Part shown: positions 15,558 to 22,364 of the stretch, in pieces
Layout of the letters: every line of letters begins with the position of its first letter
Position numbering within the stretch: position 1 is the stretch's first letter
From: Alkaliphilus flagellatus
GTDB taxonomy: Bacteria > Bacillota > Clostridia > Peptostreptococcales > Natronincolaceae
DNA length: 64,000 nt
Direction of reading: 5' to 3'
NCBI RefSeq assembly: GCF_018919215.1
Contig: NZ_JAHLQK010000001.1
Coordinates: forward strand, 466,430 to 530,429
Program-made: the position numbers and the translations under genes
The notes under the pieces: generated by a model
What the model saw: the letters and a program-made list of their open reading frames with translations, nothing else
Told to the model about the DNA's origin: nothing
Database searches by the model: none

Positions 15558-17186
15558 ATGGAACAAGTACAATTTGCTCAACTTGCTATAAATACAATTA
15601 GTGGAAAAACTGATAATGTATACGAGGATATTTTTATACTTCCAAAGGAAAGAAGGGGTTTTGCTTTTAACCAACGACTTATGGTCACTCCTATTTTTTT
15701 CTATAGAATAATTGGAATTGAAGATAAAAATACCTATGAACAAAAGCTACTTGAGCTTCATAGTAAATTAAAAGAATTAGGGGATATTTACTTAAAAATA
15801 GATAGAGGTCTTGATAAGTTTATTGATAGTGGATTTATTCAAAAGACTAATCATTATTGGAGTAATGCAGAAAAAACTGGATTATCTAGCGCTAAAATTA
15901 TTGTAGAATCTACTTTAAAAAGAGATGTTATTTCATCAATTAATTTAGTTAAAGATCAATTAATTAAAGATAAACTTACTATACTATTAGATATATTTAT
16001 GAGAAATCAATCGAATATGAATATAGTTAAAAACTTCTATATTAAGTTTTTATATTGGACTCAAAAATATGCTATTAAGCTTTTAAAGGCTTATGAATAT
16101 GGAAATACTAATCCGAAGGTTCTATTTTATGGAGATATCCAAAGAGATGAAGTATATTTTTTAATATTTCTTTCATTACTTGGATTCGATGTATTGTATT
16201 TTCACACCAATGATGGAAGTAGATTTAATGAGATTGAAGGCATAGATGTATATTCAAATTTGGTGGAATACCCACATAGAGAATCTTTAAGGCCTTTTCC
16301 TAATGCACCTAGGGCACTACGTAGAGAGACAGTGGCATATAGAGCTTCTAGGGAAATAGATCAAGTTCTTCATACAGAAGACAGTGGAGTTTATAGGCCT
16401 TGGCAGTTTGAAGATTATGAAGTTGTATCCCGCCCTCTTAGAACAACTCATGAAGAGCTATTTATACTATGGAAAGAAGAAGCAAGATTTAGAGAAGGTT
16501 TTAAAGTAGAGGATGGTAGGGTATATATACCGAATATATTTGCAAAGATTAGCGGAACAACTATAGATTTAAATGAGTATTGGGATAACTTTGAAAAATT
16601 AATGGCTAAAGAAGATACAACAATTTTAATTGAAAAAATACCTTTTAATAGACCAAGGGGATTTGCGGTAACTCAGGGTGTATTTAATCTAGATGGTAGT
16701 CTTAATAAAGAAAAGGTAAAGAGTATCCGTGAATATCGCTTTGGCTATCTTAGAACTTCAGTGCAAAATTTAATTTTAGATAAAATAGATGAATTAGTGG
16801 TTACAACAGATTTATTTACATTTCAAATTACTAATGATTTTAAAACTAAAGCTTTATATACTATTTTAGGGTTAGACAAAATATATTTAGATTTACTACA
16901 AAAATTTGATTACCCACTCCAGATACCTAAATTAGTTATTTTTGATGGTAATGAAAGTATATTTAGTGATGAGGATATAATAATAATTGCTTTTCTTCAT
17001 CTTGTTGGATTCGATATAGTAATATTAACCCCAACTGGTTACAATAATATTGAGAATGGTATAGATAAGTATTATTATGATATTCATAAACTAGAGGACT
17101 TTAAATTTGATTTAAGACCTCAAAGAAACAAACAGGAAGAAAAGAAAAGTACATTGAAAAAAGGCTTCTTTTGGTTTTTTCAATAG
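15558..17186 (+). CDS. YceG-like protein of the Ter-type stress operon
   Basis: This 542-residue cytoplasmic protein has no signal or membrane segment. It resembles YceG of the Bacillus subtilis yceCDEFGH operon, which has the same neighbour set (TelA-like next, TerD paralogues nearby). It seems to contain two related halves: KVLFYGDIQRDEVYFLIFLSLLGFDVLYFHTNDG (about residues 190-225) and KLVIFDGNESIFSDEDIIIIAFLHLVGFDIVILTPTG (about 455-495) are clearly repeats of one Rossmann-like unit. Each half is followed by a stretch naming a target pattern (YPHRESLRPFPNAPRA). The function is not established. The ATG at 15558 follows GGAGGAG by 12 bases. It is probably cotranscribed with the TelA gene 36 bases downstream. 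Confidence 0.8.
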   Translation: MEQVQFAQLAINTISGKTDNVYEDIFILPKERRGFAFNQRLMVTPIFFYRIIGIEDKNTYEQKLLELHSKLKELGDIYLKIDRGLDKFIDSGFIQKTNHYWSNAEKTGLSSAKIIVESTLKRDVISSINLVKDQLIKDKLTILLDIFMRNQSNMNIVKNFYIKFLYWTQKYAIKLLKAYEYGNTNPKVLFYGDIQRDEVYFLIFLSLLGFDVLYFHTNDGSRFNEIEGIDVYSNLVEYPHRESLRPFPNAPRALRRETVAYRASREIDQVLHTEDSGVYRPWQFEDYEVVSRPLRTTHEELFILWKEEARFREGFKVEDGRVYIPNIFAKISGTTIDLNEYWDNFEKLMAKEDTTILIEKIPFNRPRGFAVTQGVFNLDGSLNKEKVKSIREYRFGYLRTSVQNLILDKIDELVVTTDLFTFQITNDFKTKALYTILGLDKIYLDLLQKFDYPLQIPKLVIFDGNESIFSDEDIIIIAFLHLVGFDIVILTPTGYNNIENGIDKYYYDIHKLEDFKFDLRPQRNKQEEKKSTLKKGFFWFFQ

Positions 17187-17222
17187 TTAAGTTTAAATAT
17201 TTAAAGCATAGGGGGAATTATA

Positions 17223-18302
17223 ATGAACGAAATTAATGGAAACTTTGAGATGCAGGAAGTTGATTTAGAAAAAAAAGTTAATGAAGTAGCTGTAAAAGTA
17301 AAAGCTTCGCCAGAGGTACAAAAATTAGCAACTCAATTGGATATAAGAAATGCTCAAGCTATTATGTCTTTTGGACAAGACACTGCTGTTGAAATTTCAA
17401 AATTTAGTGATCGTATTTTATCTTCTATTAGTAACTCCTCTGTAGAAGATAGTGGAAAAATGTTACAGCAATTAAATTCTATAATGGGTAAGTTTGATAA
17501 AAAAGATTTTGAAGATAAAAAACCAGGACTTTTTGAAAAAATATTTAACAAAGTTAAAGATGATATTAACAAATTGCTTGAAAAGTATCAGACAATGGAC
17601 AAAGAAATTTCAAAAATTTATGTAGAAATTAAGCAATATGAAAATGAAATAACGAAAACAAATAATATGCTTGAAGAAATGTTTGGAAAAAATTTAGAGT
17701 ACTATGAAAATCTTGAAAAATATATTCAAGCAGGATATATAATAACTGATAATATGAGAACTCAAGTTATACCACAACTAGAGCAAAAAGCAGCTTCTGG
17801 AGATCAAATGGAAGCAATTAATCTACAAAATGGACTACAGGCACTTGAAATGGTAGAGCAAAGAATATATGACTTAGAAATGGCTAAAATGGTTGCATTA
17901 CAAACAGCACCTCAAATTAAGCTAATTCAAAGAGGTAACTATAATCTGCTACGTAAAATTGGAAGTGCATTTGTAGTAACGATTCCTGTGTTTAAGTCAG
18001 GACTTATACAGGCGATTGCTATAAAAAGACAAAAAATACAAGCAGATGCAATGAAAGCTTTAGACGATAAAACAAATGAAATGCTAATGAGAAATGCTCA
18101 AAATATAGCTAGTCAGTCTGTAGATATTGCAAGATTAACATCAGGGTCTAGTATTAAAATTGAAACTCTTGAAAAAACCTTTGAAACTATAGTAAGAGGT
18201 ATTGAAGAAACTAAACAAATAGAAGAAGAAAATAGACAAAATCGTGATGCAAGTAGACAAAAACTGTTAGAGCTTCAACATCAATTAGAAAGTAAAAGAT
18301 AA
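17223..18302 (+). CDS. TelA-family toxic-anion resistance protein (YceH-like)
   Basis: This 359-residue, almost wholly alpha-helical protein has the TelA family pattern (PF05816). It has an N-terminal segment KKVNEVAVKVKASPEVQKLATQL followed by IMSFGQDTAVEISKFSDRIL, a central coiled coil (about 115-155), and the conserved AGYIITDNMRTQVIPQLEQKAASGDQMEAIN and APQIKLIQRGNYNLLRKI blocks. TelA proteins are linked to tellurite, envelope and antimicrobial-peptide stress and travel with TerD and YceG genes. The biochemical role is unknown; a chaperone- or ring-like assembly is a guess from the coiled coils. It is preceded by AGGGGGAA and followed by a fresh promoter for the terD genes. Confidence 0.92.
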   Translation: MNEINGNFEMQEVDLEKKVNEVAVKVKASPEVQKLATQLDIRNAQAIMSFGQDTAVEISKFSDRILSSISNSSVEDSGKMLQQLNSIMGKFDKKDFEDKKPGLFEKIFNKVKDDINKLLEKYQTMDKEISKIYVEIKQYENEITKTNNMLEEMFGKNLEYYENLEKYIQAGYIITDNMRTQVIPQLEQKAASGDQMEAINLQNGLQALEMVEQRIYDLEMAKMVALQTAPQIKLIQRGNYNLLRKIGSAFVVTIPVFKSGLIQAIAIKRQKIQADAMKALDDKTNEMLMRNAQNIASQSVDIARLTSGSSIKIETLEKTFETIVRGIEETKQIEEENRQNRDASRQKLLELQHQLESKR

Positions 18303-18313
18303 TAATACCTTAC

Positions 18314-18342
18314 TTGACAAATTTGACTAAAATTAATAAAAT
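18314..18342 (+). promoter_or_regulatory. Sigma-A type promoter for the terD/AIM24 genes
   Basis: TTGACA at 18314-18319, exactly 17 bases of spacer, then TAAAAT at 18337-18342. It lies 100 bases upstream of the first terD gene. Confidence 0.7.
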
Positions 18343-18441
18343 TAAATTTAATATTAAATATTTTAAGTTTTAAATAGTAAATATTAAAGATTACGAATAA
18401 TTATTTTTAAATAATAAAAAATGAAGAAAGTAGGGATAATA

Positions 18442-19023
18442 ATGGCTATTAGTTTAAAAAAAGGTGAAAAGGTAGATTTGACTAAGGGAAATCCAGGGTT
18501 ATCTAAGGTTGTAGTAGGTCTTGGATGGGATACAAATAAGTATGATGGAGGCAATGCTTTTGATCTAGATGCTGCAGCATTTCTTTTAGGAAGTGATGGT
18601 AAAGTGAGTGGAGATCATGATTTTATTTTTTATAATAATTTAAAGGATAAGTCTGGATCTATTACTCATTTAGGAGATAACCTTACTGGTGAAGGTGATG
18701 GAGATGATGAGCAAATACAAATAGAATTATCTAAGGTTCCTGCCAGTATAGAGCGTATTGCATTTACTGTAACTATCCATGATGGAGAAGAACGTGCCCA
18801 AAACTTTGGACAAGTATCCAATGCTTTTATACGTGTATTCAAAGAAGAAACTGGAGAAGAATTAATTAGATACGATTTAGGGGAAGACTTTAGCATCGAA
18901 ACTGCTTTAGTTGTAGGCGAACTATATAGACATCAAGGAGAATGGAAGTTTAATGCTATCGGAAGTGGTTTCCAAGGTGGTCTCTTTGCCCTTTGTAGGA
19001 ATTTTGGAGTAAACGTAGGATAA
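18442..19023 (+). CDS. TerD-family calcium-binding stress protein (first paralogue)
   Basis: This 193-residue TerD domain protein begins [31 protein letters not shown], the family N terminus, so I chose ATG 18442 (after GTAGGG) over the in-frame ATG at 18421. Expected calcium ligands sit in [17 protein letters not shown] and [18 protein letters not shown]. The block [20 protein letters not shown] and the C-terminal [25 protein letters not shown] are standard. TerD proteins confer tellurite, phage and peptide-stress resistance by an unsettled mechanism. It is the first of three paralogues, with an AIM24 gene between copies one and two. Confidence 0.93.
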   Translation: MAISLKKGEKVDLTKGNPGLSKVVVGLGWDTNKYDGGNAFDLDAAAFLLGSDGKVSGDHDFIFYNNLKDKSGSITHLGDNLTGEGDGDDEQIQIELSKVPASIERIAFTVTIHDGEERAQNFGQVSNAFIRVFKEETGEELIRYDLGEDFSIETALVVGELYRHQGEWKFNAIGSGFQGGLFALCRNFGVNVG

Positions 19024-19053
19024 TACTAGTTAAAAATAAGGTGGGAAAATTAA

Positions 19054-19737
19054 ATGAAATATGAAATCTTGTATGGAAACGCTTTTCCAATTGTAAAGAT
19101 AAATTTGCAAAAGGGAGAAAGAATAAAAGCAGAATCCGATGCTATGGTGTCTATGTCAAGTACAATTGATTTAGATGGAAAGCTAGAGGGTGGGCTTTTT
19201 AAAGGTTTAGGTAGAATGCTTGCGGGAGAAAAGTTTTTCTTTCAAACTCTTGCGGCAAATAGAGGACCTGGTGAAGCACTACTTGCACCTTCTGTTCCTG
19301 GTGGAGTTGTAGATGTAGAGCTAGATGGAAGCTACGGCCTATGTGTGCAAAAGGATGGATTTTTAGCAGCTTCAGACTCTATATCTGTTGATACTCAAAT
19401 GCAGAACCTAACAAGAGGACTTTTTTCTGGGGAAGGTTTCTTCATACTAAAGGTACGTGGTACAGGTACGGTTTTTATTAACTCCTATGGGGCTATACAT
19501 CCGATTAACTTAGAAGCAGGAGAAGAGGTAGTAATAGATAATAGTCACTTAGTAGCTTGGCCAGACTATATGCAATATAATATAGAGAAGGCTTCTTCAG
19601 GATGGATATCCAGCTGGACATCTGGTGAAAGCTTAGTATGTAGATTTAGAGGTCCTGGAACAGTGCTAATTCAAACTAGAAATCCTAGAGGTTTTGGTGC
19701 ATGGATTAGACAATTTATACCAACATCAGGTAAATAA
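19054..19737 (+). CDS. AIM24 / TIGR00266-family protein
   Basis: This 227-residue all-beta protein is of the AIM24 type (PF01987). The opening YEILYGNAFPIVKINLQKGERIKAESDAMVSM, the glycine-rich GGLFKGLGRMLAGEKFFFQTLAA and the later GEGFFILKVRGTGTVFINSYGAIHPINLEAGEEVVIDNSHLVAWPD followed by TQTRNP-like VLIQTRNPRGFGAWIRQF are typical. Members are bacterial proteins of unknown function related to a mitochondrial biogenesis factor. Genomic position inside a terD cluster is common and suggests a stress or membrane-associated role. The ribosome site is AGGTGGG about nine bases upstream. Confidence 0.9.
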   Translation: MKYEILYGNAFPIVKINLQKGERIKAESDAMVSMSSTIDLDGKLEGGLFKGLGRMLAGEKFFFQTLAANRGPGEALLAPSVPGGVVDVELDGSYGLCVQKDGFLAASDSISVDTQMQNLTRGLFSGEGFFILKVRGTGTVFINSYGAIHPINLEAGEEVVIDNSHLVAWPDYMQYNIEKASSGWISSWTSGESLVCRFRGPGTVLIQTRNPRGFGAWIRQFIPTSGK

Positions 19738-19794
19738 TATATAAATAATTTCAATATTTAATTTATAATAAATAACTCGAGAGGAGGAAGTAAT

Positions 19795-20400
19795 ATGACA
19801 ATTAGTTTACAAAAGGGACAAAGAGTAGATTTGACAAAGGGAAATGCTGGATTATCTCAAATAATGATAGGACTAGGCTGGGACCCAGTTGAGCAAAAAA
19901 AAGGTGGACTTTTTGGTGGACTTTTAGGTGGTGGCAAGGCTCCTGAAATAGATTGTGACGCTTCTGTATTAATGCTAGATGAAAATAATAAATTGGTATC
20001 AAATAAAAATCTAATCTATTTTGGTAATTTAAGAAGCAGCTGTGGAAGTGTATGGCATACTGGAGATAATTTAACTGGAGACGGAGATGGAGACGACGAG
20101 GAAATTATCGCGGTTCTTGGCCAAATACCTGCAAATATACATAAGCTTCTATTTGTTGTAAATATTTATGATTGTATTAGACGAAAACAAGATTTTGGAA
20201 TGATAGAAAATGCTTTTATTCGTATAGTTAATATGAGTAACAAACAAGAGCTAATTAGGTATAACCTAACAGAGAACTACGGTGGAAAAACGGCACTAAT
20301 GGTTGGAGAAATATATAGACACGGCAGTGAGTGGAAATTCGGAGCTATTGGAGAGGGGACCCAAGATACTTCCTTGGGAGAAATTATTAAAAAGTTCTAA
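19795..20400 (+). CDS. Divergent TerD-family protein with glycine-rich insert (second paralogue)
   Basis: This 201-residue TerD relative starts MTISLQKGQRVDLTKGNAGL. It has an inserted glycine loop (KKGGLFGGLLGGGKAPE, about residues 36-52) in place of the usual NKYDGGN turn. The first metal loop is kept as DCDASVLMLDENN and the second as GDGDGDDEEIIAVLGQIP. The usual [10 protein letters not shown] block is changed to FGMIENAFIRIV, and the C terminus lacks the GFQGGL..LC motif. It looks like the YceC-like subtype. AGGAGG lies eight bases before the ATG. It may bind metal differently from its two neighbours. Confidence 0.9.
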   Translation: MTISLQKGQRVDLTKGNAGLSQIMIGLGWDPVEQKKGGLFGGLLGGGKAPEIDCDASVLMLDENNKLVSNKNLIYFGNLRSSCGSVWHTGDNLTGDGDGDDEEIIAVLGQIPANIHKLLFVVNIYDCIRRKQDFGMIENAFIRIVNMSNKQELIRYNLTENYGGKTALMVGEIYRHGSEWKFGAIGEGTQDTSLGEIIKKF

Positions 20401-20438
20401 ACTAAATAAAATCATTTAGTAGAAAGGAGAAGTACTAT

Positions 20439-21020
20439 ATGACAATTAATTTATCTAAGGGTCAAAGAATAGACTTAACTAAAACTAATCCTGGACTTAA
20501 AAAGGCTATTATAGGATTAGGATGGGATACAAACAAATATTCTGGAGGATATGATTTTGATTTAGATGCTTCTGCCTTTTTAGTAGGAGCTGACGACAAA
20601 GTAGTTAATGAAAAGGATTTTGTTTTCTATAACAACCTGCAAGGAGCTAATGGGTCAGTTATCCATACTGGAGATAATAGGACAGGTGAAGGAGAAGGAG
20701 ATGACGAACAACTAGTGATAGTTTTCGACAAGGTTCCAGAACATGTACATAAGATTGCAATTACAGTTACTATACATGATGCATTGCAGAGAGCTCAAAA
20801 CTTTGGACAAGTCTCTAATGCTTTCGTTCGATTAGTAAACGAAGAGACTAATGAAGAAGTATTGAGGTATGATTTAGCAGAGGAGTTCTCTATAGAAACA
20901 GCTATAGTAGTATGTGAGATATATCGTCATGGTGGTGAATGGAAGTTTAGTGCTGTTGGAAGCGGATTTCAAGGTGGACTAGCTGCACTTTGTGCCAACT
21001 ATGGATTACAGGTAGGTTAA
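20439..21020 (+). CDS. TerD-family calcium-binding stress protein (third paralogue)
   Basis: This 193-residue protein is close to the first paralogue. It has [31 protein letters not shown], metal loops [17 protein letters not shown] and [18 protein letters not shown], the [12 protein letters not shown] block and C-terminal [29 protein letters not shown]. All expected aspartates are present. It follows the second paralogue by 38 bases with an AAAGGAG site and ends the terD transcript at a hairpin. Three copies in one operon suggest mixed assemblies, as proposed for Ter systems. Confidence 0.93.
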   Translation: MTINLSKGQRIDLTKTNPGLKKAIIGLGWDTNKYSGGYDFDLDASAFLVGADDKVVNEKDFVFYNNLQGANGSVIHTGDNRTGEGEGDDEQLVIVFDKVPEHVHKIAITVTIHDALQRAQNFGQVSNAFVRLVNEETNEEVLRYDLAEEFSIETAIVVCEIYRHGGEWKFSAVGSGFQGGLAALCANYGLQVG

Positions 21021-21027
21021 CAAAATA

Positions 21028-21067
21028 AGTCGGTAGGGGGAGTTTGATATTCCTACTGGCTTTTTTA
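21028..21067 (+). terminator. Terminator after terD operon
   Basis: GTCGGTAGG / CCTACTGGC stem (two G-U pairs) followed by TTTTTTATT. Confidence 0.75.
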
Positions 21068-21108
21068 TTGTATTGAAAAAGTATACTTTACAATACAATA
21101 AAAAAGCC
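21058..21108. repeat. Long inverted repeat overlapping the terD terminator
   Basis: GGCTTTTTTATTGTATTG (21058-21075) is the exact reverse complement of CAATACAATAAAAAAGCC (21091-21108), with a 15-base loop containing GTATAC. The left arm is also the right side and T run of the terminator, so two alternative hairpins compete. Confidence 0.7.
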
Positions 21109-21245
21109 ATATTTTGCTGTTTTTTGTTGAAAACTTTGCGAAAATATACTCTGTTATTATTTTCACTTTTCATATAAAATAGTCATATAGATTTAAGCTG
21201 TATACCTTATAAGAATTATATTACGAATGAAAGAAGGGCTATGGG

Positions 21246-22364
21246 TTGAAATATTTTAATTATCTATCAGAGCAAGAAATAAAAGACCTTTTTTATAAAG
21301 AACCACAAAATTTTACAAAAAATGAAGACAAGGATATATTATCCTATGCCCTCGGAGCAACACTATATATGCCAGGTATAAGAGATAGGATAGGGACAGA
21401 TATTATAGAAAAAAAGATAAAGGGTATAATGTCTGTAATTATTTGCCTTGAAGATTCTGTAGGAGATAGTACTGTTGAAAATGGATTAAAAAATGTAATT
21501 ATCCAATTAAAAAAAATAGATGATGCATTGAAAGAAGGAAATATATTAGAGGAAGAAGTACCACTTATTTTTATAAGAATTAGAAACCTAGAGCAAATTA
21601 AGTCTATTTCCATGGCTTTAGGAGAAAAAATAAATCTATTAGCTGGTTTTGTTATTCCTAAGTTTTCTTATATTAACGGAGAAGATTATTTTAAGGAGAT
21701 AGAAAATCTAAATAGCAAATGGAATACTTCATTATATGTTATGCCTGTACTTGAAACTAAGGATATTTTATATTTAGACAATAGATTGGAGTATCTTAAA
21801 AATTTGAAAGAGTTATTCGATAAATATAAACACTTAATATTAAATATTCGTATTGGAGCAACTGATTTTTCAAGTTTGTTTGGTATAAGAAGAAATATTA
21901 ATAATGCGATATATGATATTTCTGTTATTAGAGATTGCTTAAGTAGTATTATTAATATATTTGGAAGATATGAAGATAATTATGCAATATCAGGACCAGT
22001 ATGGGAGTATTTTACTAAAAACACAGGTGATGAAAACTACTATTTGCAAGAGCCTATAGCAGGATTAATTAAGGAAGGAAAGCTGGATAAAGAAAACGGA
22101 TTATTTGGAAAAACCGTAATACATCCTAGCCAAATAATTCCTATCCAATCACTTCAAGTAGTTACTTACGAAGAATATATGGATGCCTATGCAATTATAT
22201 ATAATGAAAATGAAAATAACGGTGTAGTTAGTAGCATATATAAAAACAAAATGAATGAAGTTAAGCCTCACTTAAATTGGGCCAAAAAGATAATCAAAAA
22301 ATCATATATTTATGGGGTGTACAATGAAAACAAATGTTACAAAGACCTATTGGCAAGAAAGTAA
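21246..22364 (+). CDS. HpcH/HpaI-CitE-like C-C bond lyase of Ter-associated gene cluster
   Basis: This 372-residue TIM-barrel protein is related to citrate lyase beta subunit and HpcH aldolases. ALGATLYMPGIRDRIG opens the barrel, IMSVIICLEDSVGDSTVENG gives the E-D dyad of CitE, PLIFIRIRNLEQI carries the family arginine, and GFVIPKFSYING, LNIRIGATDFSSLFGIRRN and GKTVIHPSQIIPIQ complete the active-site strands. Members of this subfamily are found in predicted Ter-linked operons with phosphoribosyltransferases, where comparative work proposed synthesis of a nucleoside-like metabolite. The TTG start at 21246 follows AAGAAGGG. Its 3' end overlaps the next gene by 41 bases, a sign of tight coupling. 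Confidence 0.82.
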   Translation: MKYFNYLSEQEIKDLFYKEPQNFTKNEDKDILSYALGATLYMPGIRDRIGTDIIEKKIKGIMSVIICLEDSVGDSTVENGLKNVIIQLKKIDDALKEGNILEEEVPLIFIRIRNLEQIKSISMALGEKINLLAGFVIPKFSYINGEDYFKEIENLNSKWNTSLYVMPVLETKDILYLDNRLEYLKNLKELFDKYKHLILNIRIGATDFSSLFGIRRNINNAIYDISVIRDCLSSIINIFGRYEDNYAISGPVWEYFTKNTGDENYYLQEPIAGLIKEGKLDKENGLFGKTVIHPSQIIPIQSLQVVTYEEYMDAYAIIYNENENNGVVSSIYKNKMNEVKPHLNWAKKIIKKSYIYGVYNENKCYKDLLARK

